From Streptomyces solicavernae (lineage in GTDB: Bacteria > Actinomycetota > Actinomycetes > Streptomycetales > Streptomycetaceae), in assembly GCF_029968095.1 (NCBI RefSeq), contig NZ_JASCIR010000019.1, forward strand, positions 60,952-124,951: DNA of 64,000 nt, written 5' to 3'. The translations under genes and the position numbers were made by a program. Shown piece by piece: positions 41,860 to 51,088 of the stretch; the first letter of the stretch is position 1; every line of letters begins with the position of its first letter. The notes beneath the pieces were generated by a model. The model was not told the DNA's origin and searched no databases. It saw only the letters and a program-made list of their open reading frames with translations.

Positions 41860-43104
41860 GTGGGGCAGCGAGGAGTGCGAGGAGCCCGAGGGGCACGCGG
41901 GGCGCGCGGGGCGCGGCGGGGCGGTCGCCGCAAGCCTCCCCTCGAAGGGCCGGGGCCGGGGCCGGGGCCGGATCGGCCGGTCACGCACGCGCACGCCCAC
42001 GCGTTCGTCCGCAGCCTGCCGACGCTGCTCATCCTGATCGGTCTTGTCTCCGCCCTGCTCACGCCGCCGAGGTTCACCGCCGCCCCGCTGTTCTCGGCGG
42101 CGCCGCTGGTGGCCGCGCCGTTCTTCGGGCTGCTCGGCACGGTGCTCACGGGGCTCGCCGCGTCCGCCTCCGTGGTGATGATGCAGCTGTACTACGGGAC
42201 GATGGGCCGGCCGCAGGAGCTGACCGAACTGATCAACGTGATCACGGTGTCCGCGCTCGCCGTGCTCATCAACGTCGTCGTACGCCAGCGCGGCGAGAAA
42301 CTCGCCTCCGCGCGTGAGATCGCCGAGGCCGCCCAGCGCGCCGTGCTGCCCGAACCGGCCTCGCGGATCGGCGGGCTGCAGGTGGCGGCGCGGTACGAGG
42401 CGGCGCAGGCGGACGCGTTCATCGGCGGCGACCTGTACGCGGTGCAGGACACTCCGCACGGCGTACGGCTGATCGTGGGCGACGTGCGCGGCAAGGGGCT
42501 CGGGGCGGTGGAGGCCGTGGCGGTGGTGATCGGCGCGTTCCGCGAGGCGGCCGAGCACGAGACGACCCTGGAGGCGGTCGCGCAGCGCCTGGAGCGGGCA
42601 CTCGCGCGTGAGGGCACCCGGCGCACGGGGCTCGACGCCTTCGAGGGGTTCACGACGGCGGTTCTGGCCGAGATGCCGCACGGGGGCGAGGTCGTACGGT
42701 TCATCAACCGGGGCCATCCGGAGCCGCTGCTGCTGTCCGTCGGCGGGCGGCTGAGCATGCTCGCCGCGGAGGAGCCCGCGCTGCCGCTCGGCATGGGCGA
42801 CCTGGGGATGTGGCCGGACCGCGCGGGCGAGTGCCTGTTTCCGGGCGGTGCGACGCTGCTGTTCTACACCGACGGGCTCTCCGAGGCGCGGGACGAGGCG
42901 GGGGAGTTCTACGATCCCGCGGCCCGGCTCAGCGGCCGGGTGTTCGCGGCGCCGGACGCGCTGCTCGCCACGGTGGCCGAGGAGGTGCGGGCGCACACCG
43001 GCGGCGCCATGACGGACGACATGGCGCTGCTCGCCGTACGGCGGCCCGCCGCGGGGGAGCCGGAGGAGGGGAGAAGATCCTCACCCTGCCCTCACCCTCC
43101 GTGA
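41860..43104 (+). CDS. Membrane SpoIIE-type PP2C phosphatase
   Basis: 414 residues from GTG 41860 with GGAG upstream. The N-terminus has an RGARGARGARGARRGG repeat, then three or four membrane spans (about 50-140), then a PP2C/SpoIIE catalytic domain: GGDLYAVQ and VGDVRGKGLGAV carry metal-binding Asp residues, followed by FINRGHPEPLLL, YTDGLSEARD and MTDDMALLAV. Such phosphatases in Streptomyces often dephosphorylate anti-sigma antagonists; the target here is unknown. Confidence 0.9.
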   Translation: MGQRGVRGARGARGARGARRGGRRKPPLEGPGPGPGPDRPVTHAHAHAFVRSLPTLLILIGLVSALLTPPRFTAAPLFSAAPLVAAPFFGLLGTVLTGLAASASVVMMQLYYGTMGRPQELTELINVITVSALAVLINVVVRQRGEKLASAREIAEAAQRAVLPEPASRIGGLQVAARYEAAQADAFIGGDLYAVQDTPHGVRLIVGDVRGKGLGAVEAVAVVIGAFREAAEHETTLEAVAQRLERALAREGTRRTGLDAFEGFTTAVLAEMPHGGEVVRFINRGHPEPLLLSVGGRLSMLAAEEPALPLGMGDLGMWPDRAGECLFPGGATLLFYTDGLSEARDEAGEFYDPAARLSGRVFAAPDALLATVAEEVRAHTGGAMTDDMALLAVRRPAAGEPEEGRRSSPCPHPP

Positions 43105-43324
43105 GTGAAGCACCGCCCTCCGCATAACAAATGACGCAACGTCAGAAAACGAAGGGCCGTGAGAGGTGTACGACGAGGAGTCAACTCGCCCGGTTCCGCC
43201 CCCTCGTGTCCGGAAAAGCCTTGGCCATGGTCATGAACGATCCGTCGGAACGGCTTGGAATCCGGTGCCGCCGTCTATTAACGTTCGATAACGCAGCGCG
43301 GTCGTCCCAGCCGTCACAAGAGTC
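43105..43324. other. Gap before the riboswitch
   Basis: 220 bp without a gene. It should hold the promoter of the riboswitch-peptidase transcript; TTGGAA-like and TAACGT-like boxes are present near 43255-43285, but the assignment is uncertain. Confidence 0.35.
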
Positions 43325-43450
43325 GGCTCCGTGCTCACACGCTTAATCCCGCAAGGGAGCCGGGGAACCACCAAATTGGGGTGAATCGGACGTTCTTCGT
43401 CCGTAGGAAACCTTCCTGTTCCGAACCCGTCAGCTAACCCGGTAGGCGAG
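43325..43450 (+). ncRNA. Cyclic di-AMP (ydaO/yuaA) riboswitch
   Basis: The conserved ydaO core segments occur in order: GCTTAATCCCGCAAGGGAGC, CGGGGAACCACC, GGGGTGAATC, a short variable hairpin GGACGTTCTTCGTCC, GTAGGAA, then CCGAACCCGTCAGCTAACCC and GGTAGGCG. It lies directly upstream of the M23 peptidase ribosome binding site. In Streptomyces this class is known to control cell-wall hydrolases such as rpf genes, so c-di-AMP should tune peptidase expression. Confidence 0.93.
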
Positions 43451-43474
43451 AAGGAAGGAAAGGAGTGCGCCCCA

Positions 43475-44560
43475 GTGGCGACCCCGACTAGCCGAGGCGC
43501 GACCGGCCATGAGCCCGCGTACTTCCCGGACGGCGACCAGGCGTTCGGGCACGACGACGGGCCCTGGGAAGAGTGGAATCCCACCGAGGAGTCCGTTCGT
43601 CCCGTCCGCGGCCGGCACCGTGTCGGCAAGCAGCGCGGCGGATTCGCGCGCAGCTCCACCGTGCTCGGCGTCGGCGTCATCGCCGCGGTCGGCGCCGGTG
43701 GCATCGCGACCGCCAAGGACCGTCCGCCGGTACCGATATCGCTGCCCGACCTCTCCGGCGTCACCGATTCCCTGCCGGACGCCGAGTCCCTGCCCGGCAT
43801 CGGCTCGCTGATCTCCGACGACTCCGGCTCGGACGATTCCGGGGACGACTTCTCCGGCGTCACCCAGGCCACCGCCGCGGGCGGCGCGCCCGTCGCCCAG
43901 CTCGACGGCGAGCAGCAGGCCGCCTCCGCCGGAGCCGGTGAGGCGCTGCGCTCGCGCATCATGCAGCAGGCCGCGTCCAAGCAGGACGAGGCCGCGGCCG
44001 CCGAGCAGGCCGCCGCCGCCGACGCCGCCGCGAAGGCCGCCGCCGAAGAGGCCGAGAGGCAGCAGACCGAGGCCGAGCGGCAGGCCGCCGAGGCCAAGCG
44101 CAAGGCCGAGGAGGAGGCGAAGCGGAAGGCCGAGGCCGAGCGCCTCGCCAAGCTCGCCCGCAGCTTCGTCAACCCGCTGGCCTCGTACACGATCAGCACC
44201 ACGTACGGGCAGGCCGGTTCGATGTGGGCCTCCGGCTACCACACGGGCCTGGACTTCGCCGCGCCCACCGGCACGCCGATCAAGTCGATCCACTCCGGCA
44301 CCGTCAAGGAGGCCGGCTGGTCCGGCAGTTACGGCTACCGCACGGTCATCGAGCTGGAGGACGGCACGGAGCTCGCGTACAACCACCAGTCGTCGATGAG
44401 CGTCAGCGTCGGCCAGAAGGTCACCACCGGCGACGTCATCGGACGGGTCGGCTCCACCGGAAACTCCACCGGTCCGCACCTGCACTTCGAGGTGAAGACG
44501 CCGGGCGGCGACCTGATGGACCCGGCGGCGTGGCTGCGCGACAAGGGCGTCAGCCTCTGA
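43475..44560 (+). CDS. M23 (LytM) cell-wall peptidase
   Basis: 361 residues from GTG 43475 with AAGGAG upstream. A cytosolic-type N-terminus and one hydrophobic segment (VLGVGVIAAVGAGGIATA, about 63-80), then an Asp/Ser-rich linker, a long Ala/Glu/Lys coiled coil (about 145-230), and the LASYTISTTYGQ-to-end M23 domain with HTGLDF and HLHFEV zinc motifs. It should cut peptidoglycan cross-links outside the membrane. The riboswitch upstream is its likely control. Confidence 0.93.
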   Translation: MATPTSRGATGHEPAYFPDGDQAFGHDDGPWEEWNPTEESVRPVRGRHRVGKQRGGFARSSTVLGVGVIAAVGAGGIATAKDRPPVPISLPDLSGVTDSLPDAESLPGIGSLISDDSGSDDSGDDFSGVTQATAAGGAPVAQLDGEQQAASAGAGEALRSRIMQQAASKQDEAAAAEQAAAADAAAKAAAEEAERQQTEAERQAAEAKRKAEEEAKRKAEAERLAKLARSFVNPLASYTISTTYGQAGSMWASGYHTGLDFAAPTGTPIKSIHSGTVKEAGWSGSYGYRTVIELEDGTELAYNHQSSMSVSVGQKVTTGDVIGRVGSTGNSTGPHLHFEVKTPGGDLMDPAAWLRDKGVSL

Positions 44561-44612
44561 GCCACCCCACCCCACCCCACTCCACAGCCGTCGCCGCACG
44601 GGTTCTTCCGGG

Positions 44613-44644
44613 TACGTCAGTACGTCAGTACGTCCGTACGTCCG
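44613..44644. repeat. 8-bp tandem repeat before the aldo/keto reductase
   Basis: TACGTCAG twice then TACGTCCG twice, in the gap between the peptidase and the reductase. Confidence 0.8.
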
Positions 44645-44684
44645 TACCGGAATACGCCCGTCGGCGGCGGCTGTTGACGTTCCC

Positions 44685-45629
44685 ATGACTTCTCTGCGCC
44701 ACCTCGGCTCGTCCGGCCTCTCGGTCTTCCCGCTCGCCCTCGGCGGCAACGTCTTCGGCTGGAGCGCCGACACGGACCAGTCCTTCGCCGTTCTCGACGC
44801 CTACACCGAGGCGGGCGGCAACTTCATCGACACCGCCGACGTGTACTCGGCCTGGGTCCCGGGCAACAGCGGCGGCGAGTCCGAGACCATCATCGGCAAC
44901 TGGCTCGCGGCCCGCGGCAACCGCGAGGACGTCGTCGTCGCCACCAAGGTCGGCGCCCTCGACAGCGCCAAGGGCCTCGCGCCGAACACCGTCAAGCGGG
45001 GCGTCGAGGACTCCCTGCGCCGCCTCCGCACGGACTACATCGACCTGTACTACACGCACTTCGACGACCCGGCCGTCCCGGTCGAGGACATCGTCACCGC
45101 CCTCGACGAGCTGGTCCGCGCCGGCACCGTGCGCGCCGTCGCCGCCTCCAACATCTCGCCCGAGCGCCTGACCGAGTCCCTCGACTTCGCCGAGCGCGAG
45201 GGCCTCACGCGGTACGTCGCGCTGCAGCCGCACTACAACCTCGTCTCCCGCGACACGTACGAGGGCCCGCTCCAGGAGGTCGCCTCCCGCACCGGCCTCG
45301 CCGCCGTGCCGTACTACGCGCTGGCCTCCGGCTTCCTCACCGGCAAGTACCGGCCCGGCGCCACGGTGGACAGCGTGCGGGCGCAGAGCGCGGGCGGGCA
45401 CCTGGACACCGAGCGCGGCGTCCGGGTCCTCGACGCCCTGGACCGGGTGGCGGCCGCGCACGGCGCCGAGCTCGCCACCGTCGCCCTCGCCTGGCTCGCC
45501 GCCCGGCCGACCGTGGTCGCGCCGATCGCCTCGGCCCGTACGGTCGAGCAGCTGCCCGCCCTGCTCGCGGTCGCCGAACTCCGGCTCACGGACGCGGAGG
45601 TGGCCGAGCTGACGGCCGCCTCAGCCTGA
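44685..45629 (+). CDS. Aldo/keto reductase
   Basis: 314 residues. TIM-barrel NADPH oxidoreductase: LALGGNVFGWSAD, the catalytic Asp/Tyr pair in NFIDTADVYSAW, Lys in VVVATKVGA, and the conserved His in DLYYTHFDD. Resembles the potassium-channel-beta-like/YajO group. Substrate unknown. Its 3' end overlaps the convergent PrsW-like gene by 9 bp. Confidence 0.92.
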   Translation: MTSLRHLGSSGLSVFPLALGGNVFGWSADTDQSFAVLDAYTEAGGNFIDTADVYSAWVPGNSGGESETIIGNWLAARGNREDVVVATKVGALDSAKGLAPNTVKRGVEDSLRRLRTDYIDLYYTHFDDPAVPVEDIVTALDELVRAGTVRAVAASNISPERLTESLDFAEREGLTRYVALQPHYNLVSRDTYEGPLQEVASRTGLAAVPYYALASGFLTGKYRPGATVDSVRAQSAGGHLDTERGVRVLDALDRVAAAHGAELATVALAWLAARPTVVAPIASARTVEQLPALLAVAELRLTDAEVAELTAASA

Positions 45630-47042
45630 GCGGTACGGGTTGCCGGCCGGTTGGGGTGCGTGGACCGGTTGGGGTGCGTAGACGGGTTGGGGTGCGTAGA
45701 CGGGTTGGGGTGCGTAGACGGGTTGGGGTGCGTACGGCCCGGGGGCCTGGCGCGGGACGTAGGTGAGGTGCGGTCCCCGCGGGGGCCCGTACGCGTACGG
45801 GTATGGGTAGGGGTACGGGTACGGGCGGGGTGCCGGGGCCGGCGGGGCGGTGACGCGGGCCGCGTACTCCAGGGCCGGGCGGGCGGTCTCGCGGCGCCGC
45901 CAGAGCGCGTCGAGCAGCTCCCGCTCCCGGGCGACGTACTCCGCTCCCGCCCGGCCGCCCCGCCCGCGGTGCCGCAGGAACGCCAGGGACGTCGCGTACG
46001 CCTCGTACTGCGCGACGGTCCGGGCTGCGGGCGGGCCGCCGAGGTGCGCGGCGCGGTCGCGGGCGATGCGGCGGGCCCGCATCGAGGAGAGTGCGTACGC
46101 CTCGTACGGGCCGATCCAACCGGCCGCGGCGTAGACCGGGAGTTCGGTGCGGACGGTGCGCAGCTCGCGCTGGCGGGTCCAGACGGTGAGCCAGGTCAGG
46201 AGCGCGAACGCGGGGACCATGAACCCGGCGTACACGGCGAGGAAGCCGAACGGGCCGAAGACCGCCGAGCTGTTCCACAGGGCGTGCATGCCCATCGCGA
46301 GGCCGAGGCCCAGAACGGGGAGCAGCACGCGGCGGACGCGCTGGCGGTGCGCGGCGCGGGCGGCGACGCCGAAGCCGATGCCGGTCAGCACCGTGAACAG
46401 CGGGTGCGCGAAGGGCGACATCACGATGCGGACGAAGAAGGTCGCGGCGGTGACCGAGTCGAGGGCGAGGCCGGTGATGCCGCTGTCCTCGTCGGTGCCG
46501 TAGGCGTTGCCCAGATAGAGGACGTTCTCGGTGAACGCGAAGCCGGTCGCGGTGACCCCGGCTATCACCACCCCGTCCACGATGCCGGTGAACTCCCGTC
46601 TGCGGAACAGGAAGACGAGCAGTACGGCGGCGGCCTTGGCGCACTCCTCGACGACGGGCGCTATGACGGTCGCGCCGAGGGTGTCGGCGCTCGCGGGGTC
46701 GGCGGTGGCCGTGGCTATCCAGCGGGTCGCGAAGGAGTTCGCCACGATCGCTATCAGCGCGGCCGCGCAGGCGCCCCAGGCGAAGGCGAATATCAGGTTC
46801 CGCCAGGGGCCCGGTTCGACCCGGTCCAGCCAGCGGAACGCGGCGGTCAGCAGCGGCACGGGCAGCGTGGCCAGGCCGAGGCCGACCAGAAAGCCCTCGG
46901 TTCCGGTCTGTTCCCTGACCAGGCCGAGGATCACCAGGCCGGAGAGCGCGAGCAGCGTGCCGAGCGCCCACGCCCTGACCGGACGCCGCCGCCACCAGGG
47001 AGGTACGGGGGGCGGGTCTTGGGGCGGGGGTGCGAGGGTCAC
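45621..47042 (-). CDS. PrsW-type membrane protease
   Basis: About 473 residues from GTG 47042; the frame is open to 47213 but that part is repeat-rich and unlike the family. No clear ribosome binding site, so the start is provisional. Eight or so membrane spans with the PrsW glutamate pair in APVVEECAKA, FAFTENVLYL, and conserved His residues in SPFAHPLF and GMHALWN. PrsW proteases clip anti-sigma factors. The C-terminus is a soluble tail ending in PYPYPYPY and then YAPQPV repeats. Confidence 0.85.
   Translation of the reverse strand: MTLAPPPQDPPPVPPWWRRRPVRAWALGTLLALSGLVILGLVREQTGTEGFLVGLGLATLPVPLLTAAFRWLDRVEPGPWRNLIFAFAWGACAAALIAIVANSFATRWIATATADPASADTLGATVIAPVVEECAKAAAVLLVFLFRRREFTGIVDGVVIAGVTATGFAFTENVLYLGNAYGTDEDSGITGLALDSVTAATFFVRIVMSPFAHPLFTVLTGIGFGVAARAAHRQRVRRVLLPVLGLGLAMGMHALWNSSAVFGPFGFLAVYAGFMVPAFALLTWLTVWTRQRELRTVRTELPVYAAAGWIGPYEAYALSSMRARRIARDRAAHLGGPPAARTVAQYEAYATSLAFLRHRGRGGRAGAEYVARERELLDALWRRRETARPALEYAARVTAPPAPAPRPYPYPYPYPYAYGPPRGPHLTYVPRQAPGPYAPQPVYAPQPVYAPQPVYAPQPVHAPQPAGNPYRSG
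45648..45740. repeat. 18-bp tandem repeat coding YAPQPV
   Basis: Five near-perfect copies of GGTTGGGGTGCGTAGACG at the 3' end of the PrsW-like gene, encoding YAPQPV on the minus strand. Confidence 0.9.
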
Positions 47043-47351
47043 GCGGTTGACGATAACGAGGGGATGCGGCGGGCGCGACGGTGCCGGTGAAGCCGGGGCC
47101 CCGCTGGTGGGCGCGGGGAACTGCGCGCCCAGCCACGACGGCGCGCCGGCCGAACAACGATCAGGGGGTTGGGGGCGGAGCCCCGCAGCCGACGGCGGTC
47201 TTTCGGGCGCCAACTGGGAAGCGGCGGGGTGGGAAGAGAAACAAGAAGGGGGTGGGGAAGGAAAATCAGCCTCTCCGGCGCCTGAGGACGAGCCCGCAGG
47301 GCGATCGACGGCGCCGCGGCCGACGGTGCAGGAACGGCCCCGTACGACCGC
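47043..47351. repeat. Streptomyces-type extragenic palindromic element
   Basis: The PrsW/trmB gap contains GCGCGGGGAACTGCGCGCCC near 47090-47135 and GGGGGCGGAGCCCC near 47170-47184, blocks I know as frequent intergenic repeats in Streptomyces genomes. No gene is supported here. Confidence 0.55.
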
Positions 47352-48269
47352 TCACCCCGCCGTACGGCGGAACAGCAGGTCGTGGACCACATGCCCCTTG
47401 TTCAGGCCCTGGCCCTCGAAGCGGGTCAGGGGGCGGTAGGCGGGGCGCGGGGCGTAGCCGCCGTCGGCCTGGGTGTTGGTGTATGCGGGGTGCGCGGTGA
47501 GCACGTCCAGCATCTGCTCCGCGTACTCCTCCCAGTCCGTCGCGCAGTGCACCAGCGCACCCGGCTTCAGGGCGTCCGCGGCCAGCGTGAGGAACTCCGG
47601 CTGGATCAGGCGGCGCTTGTGGTGGCGCTTCTTCGGCCAGGGGTCGGGGAAGTAGACGCGCAGCCCGTCGAGCGAGGCCGGGGGCAGCATCTCGCGGAGC
47701 AGGATGATCGCGTCGCCGTTGGCCACGCGGACGTTGGTCATGCCGCCGCGCTCGGCGAGGCCGAGGAGGTTGCCCATGCCGGGGGTGTGCACGTCGACCG
47801 CGAGGATGCCGGTGTCCGGGTCCTCGCCGGCCATCTGCGCGGTGGCCTCGCCCATGCCGAAGCCGATCTCCAGGACGACGGGCAGGCCGCCGAACATCGC
47901 GTCCAGGTCGAGCTTGCCGCGCCCGTCGATGTCCAGGCCCCACTGGGGCCACAGCCGCTGCAGATACTCGGCCTGGCTGGTGGTGACCCGGCTGCGGCGC
48001 GGCTGGAAGCTGCGGATCCGGCGCTCGTGGTGCGAGCCCGCCGGGTCGGGCGCGGGCCCGTCCGGGAAGCGGGGCTCGCCCTTCGGCCGGGTGCGGCGGT
48101 ACGCGTCGACGGGCTGCTGCTGCTCGGCGGCGGGCGTCGTCGGGGCGGCGGCGGCCGCGATGTCGGACGTCATGGGTTCGGCTTCGGGAGCGTCGGGAGC
48201 GTCGGGAGCGGCGGGAGCGGCGGGGGCTTCGGAAGCTTCGGGGGCTTCGGGCGCGTGGAAATCAGACAC
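47352..48269 (-). CDS. trmB: tRNA (guanine-46-N7)-methyltransferase TrmB
   Basis: 305 residues from GTG 48269. The N-terminal 60 residues are an Ala/Pro/Glu repeat region (EAPEASEAPAAPAAPDAPDA); the core has SAM motif I VLEIGFGMGEATAQMA, then ILAVDVHTPGMG, and the TrmB signature YFPDPWPKKRHHKRRL. Methylates G46 in the tRNA variable loop. The low-complexity head is an actinobacterial addition. Confidence 0.93.
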   Translation of the reverse strand: MSDFHAPEAPEASEAPAAPAAPDAPDAPEAEPMTSDIAAAAAPTTPAAEQQQPVDAYRRTRPKGEPRFPDGPAPDPAGSHHERRIRSFQPRRSRVTTSQAEYLQRLWPQWGLDIDGRGKLDLDAMFGGLPVVLEIGFGMGEATAQMAGEDPDTGILAVDVHTPGMGNLLGLAERGGMTNVRVANGDAIILLREMLPPASLDGLRVYFPDPWPKKRHHKRRLIQPEFLTLAADALKPGALVHCATDWEEYAEQMLDVLTAHPAYTNTQADGGYAPRPAYRPLTRFEGQGLNKGHVVHDLLFRRTAG

Positions 48270-48314
48270 AGTAAGGGCAATTTTACGGGGAGACGCGGGA
48301 GGGGAGGGCGGGTC

Positions 48315-49514
48315 CTACGCCGCGTCCAGCGCAGCCAGCACCCGCCGGGCCACCTCCCGCCCGATCGGCAGGGACGCCGTCGCCGCCGGGGACGGGGCGT
48401 TCAGTACGTGGACCGTGCGCGGGGCCTCGCGGATCAGGAAGTCGTCGACCAGCGTGCCGTCGCGCAGCACCGCCTGCGCGCGCACCCCGGCCTTCGCGGG
48501 GCGCAGGTCGTCCTCCGTGACGGCGGGAAGGAGCCTGCGCACCGCCTCCGTGAAGGCGCGCCTGGACAGGGAGCGCTGCAGCTCGCCCGCTCCGTACCGC
48601 CAGTGTCTGCGGGCAATGTGGCGGCTGCCGGGCCAGGCCAGGGTCTCGGCGAGGTCGCGGGGGCTCAGCACCGACCAGTCGTACCCCTCGCGGGCGAGGG
48701 CCGGGACGGCGTTGGGGCCGATGTGCACGCCGCCGTCGACCCCGCGCGTGAGGTGCACGCCGAGGAACGGGAAGGCCGGGTAGGGCACCGGATAGACCAG
48801 GCCGCGGACCAGCTCGGGTCTGGCCAGGTCGTAGTACTCACCGCGGAACGGCACGATCCGCATGCCCGGGTCGTCGCCCGCGAGCCGGGCCACTCGGTCG
48901 CAGTGCAGGCCCGCGCAGTTGACCAGGGCACGGGCGCGCAGCACCGCACCGTCCGCCGTGCGCACCGCGACGCCTCGCTCCGGGCGGCGGTCGATCACGG
49001 TGACCTCCGCGCCGTACCGCACCTCGGCGCCCGAGGCCTGGGCGAGCCGGGCGGCGACGGCCGTGAAGTCGCACACGCCCGTCGTGCCGACGTGGATGCC
49101 CGCGATGCCGCTGACCTGCGGCTCGAACTCCGCTATCTGGGCCGGGCCCAGCTCCCTGACCGGGATGCCGTTCTCCCGGCCGCGCTGCACGAGCGCGTGC
49201 AGGCGGGGCAGCTCCGCGCGGTCGGTGGCGACGATCAGCTTGCCGGTGACGGCATGCGGAATGTCGTACTCCGTGCAGAATTTGACCATTTCCGCGGCGC
49301 CGCGGACCGCGTACCGCGCCTTGAGCGAGCCCGGGGCGTAGTAGATCCCGCTGTGGATCACTCCGCTGTTGCGGCCCGTCTGGTGCCGTGCCGGGCCCGG
49401 CTCCTTCTCCAGGACCGTGACGCGGGTGCCCGGACGGGTGCGCGTCAGTGCGTACGCCGTGGACAGGCCGACGATCCCGCCGCCGATCACCAGCACGTCG
49501 CAGTCGTACGTCAT
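48315..49514 (-). CDS. lhgO: L-2-hydroxyglutarate oxidase (LhgO)
   Basis: 399 residues from ATG 49514 with GGGAGGTGGAG upstream. FAD-dependent DAO-fold enzyme: FAD motif DVLVIGGGIVGLSTAYALT, TGRNSGVIHSGIYY, GCGLHCD-like VNCAGLHCDRVA, and C-terminal NAPSPAATASLPIG. Oxidises L-2-hydroxyglutarate to 2-oxoglutarate, repairing a metabolic by-product. Lies 45 bp after trmB's stop in the opposite reading sense of expression order: trmB is downstream of it on the minus strand. Confidence 0.92.
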   Translation of the reverse strand: MTYDCDVLVIGGGIVGLSTAYALTRTRPGTRVTVLEKEPGPARHQTGRNSGVIHSGIYYAPGSLKARYAVRGAAEMVKFCTEYDIPHAVTGKLIVATDRAELPRLHALVQRGRENGIPVRELGPAQIAEFEPQVSGIAGIHVGTTGVCDFTAVAARLAQASGAEVRYGAEVTVIDRRPERGVAVRTADGAVLRARALVNCAGLHCDRVARLAGDDPGMRIVPFRGEYYDLARPELVRGLVYPVPYPAFPFLGVHLTRGVDGGVHIGPNAVPALAREGYDWSVLSPRDLAETLAWPGSRHIARRHWRYGAGELQRSLSRRAFTEAVRRLLPAVTEDDLRPAKAGVRAQAVLRDGTLVDDFLIREAPRTVHVLNAPSPAATASLPIGREVARRVLAALDAA

Positions 49515-49642
49515 GCGCTCCACCTCCCAGGTCCGATAGTGCACTGCGCCACTGACAATGCCTTCAAACCCGAAAGGATCATGGACTGCCGCCGGAGTGA
49601 CAAGCCGCCGGGGTGACAAGGGGGTGCGCGGGGCTCAAGGGT

Positions 49643-51088
49643 TCACGCCGGGGCGACGAGCAGCGGCCGCGCCCGTTCCCGCAGCTCCGCGACGCGTGGC
49701 TCGTCGCCGTGCGCCTCCAGGCGGTGCAGCAGGTCGCGTACGTACTCCGTGGTGCGGGCGGAGGAGATGCGTCCGGCCACTTCGACGGCGCGCAGGCCCT
49801 GGGCGCACGCCGCGTCCAGGTTGCCCGACTCCAGCTCGGCGACCGCGCTCACCACCAGCCGCAGCCCGTGCGAGCGGACGAACTCCTCGGTCGGCCGGGA
49901 CAGCGCCTGCTCGGTGAAGCGGCGCACCTGGCGCGGCGCCTTCAGGTCGCGGTAGCACTCGGCGGCGTCGGCGGCGAAGCGGTCGTACGAGTAGAAGCCG
50001 AGCCACTGCGGGTCGTTGTCGCCGTCCCGCGCGCGCTCCAGCCAGCCCTCCGCGGCCTTCAGGGCGGCCCCGGCGGCGTGCGCGTCGCCCGCACGCGCGT
50101 GTGCCCGCGCCTCGATGAGGCGGAAGAAGCTCATGGTGCGGGCGGTGGCGAGGCCGCGGTTGCGCTCGATGGCGGCCTGGGCGAGGTCCACGCCCTCGTC
50201 GCCGAAGCCGCGGTAGGTGGCCTGGAGGGACATCGACGCCAGGACGTACCCCCCGAGGGGGACGTCGGCCGCCGCGCGGGCGAGGCGTAACGCCTGGATG
50301 TAGTACCGCTGGGCGGCCTCCTGCTGGCCCGTGTCGAAGGCCATCCACCCGGCGAGACGGGTGAGTTCGGCCGTCGCGCCGAACAGGGCGCGGCCGACTT
50401 CGTCGGAGTACGAGCCGAGAAGGAGCGGGGCCGCCTCGACCCGCAGGCACTCCGGGACCATCGACGAACGCCAGTCACCGCCGCCGTACTTGGAGTCCCA
50501 GCGGCGCGCGTCCTCGGCGGCCTCGCGCAGCTTGTGCACGTCGCTGTGGCCGACGCGCTGCAGCGTCTCGCCCGCGGCCGCGGCCGTGACGGCCGCGGCG
50601 GCGCTCTCCGGGGAGCGCTCCACGGAGCTGTCGGCGGGGGTTATCAGCCAGCGGGACGCCGGGGTCGCGTACGCGCTCACCGCGAAGGAGCCCGCCAGGG
50701 ACTGCCAGATCCCGCCACCGCCGGCCCGGCGGCCCGCGAGGTCCAGGCGGTACAGCTCCGTCGCGGACTTCACCGCCGCGCCGACGTCGCGCGGGAAGGC
50801 GAGGCCCACTTCGGGCGCGGGGTCCGCGTCGGCGAGGCCGATCTCGTGCAGCGGCACCGGGCGGCCGAGCTTCTGGCCGATGGCCGCGGCGATCAGATGC
50901 GGTGCTGCGCCCTGCGGCACCATGCCCTTGGAGACCCAGCGGGCCACCGAGGTCTTGTCGTAGCGAAGCGTCAACCCCCGTTGTGCGCCGAGGTCGTTGA
51001 CCCGGCGCGCGAGGCCGGCGTTGCTGATTCCCGCGAGGGCGAGAACCGCGCCGAGCTTTTCGTTCGGCCCGCGTTGCTCCCTGGACAT
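49643..51088 (-). CDS. NsdA/Orf1590-like TPR regulator of sporulation
   Basis: 481 residues from ATG 51088 with GAGGGG upstream; the frame is open to 51997 but the rest is shadow. An N-terminal HTH-like region (KLGAVLALAGISNAGLARRV, then YDKTSVARWVSKG, residues 10-55) is followed by helical TPR-like repeats from about 220 to the end (AGWMAFDTGQQEAAQRYYIQ, GLATARTMSFFRLIEARAHA). From memory this matches the sporulation-associated Orf1590 family of S. griseus and is related to NsdA. Likely a developmental or antibiotic regulator. Confidence 0.8.
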   Translation of the reverse strand: MSREQRGPNEKLGAVLALAGISNAGLARRVNDLGAQRGLTLRYDKTSVARWVSKGMVPQGAAPHLIAAAIGQKLGRPVPLHEIGLADADPAPEVGLAFPRDVGAAVKSATELYRLDLAGRRAGGGGIWQSLAGSFAVSAYATPASRWLITPADSSVERSPESAAAAVTAAAAGETLQRVGHSDVHKLREAAEDARRWDSKYGGGDWRSSMVPECLRVEAAPLLLGSYSDEVGRALFGATAELTRLAGWMAFDTGQQEAAQRYYIQALRLARAAADVPLGGYVLASMSLQATYRGFGDEGVDLAQAAIERNRGLATARTMSFFRLIEARAHARAGDAHAAGAALKAAEGWLERARDGDNDPQWLGFYSYDRFAADAAECYRDLKAPRQVRRFTEQALSRPTEEFVRSHGLRLVVSAVAELESGNLDAACAQGLRAVEVAGRISSARTTEYVRDLLHRLEAHGDEPRVAELRERARPLLVAPA

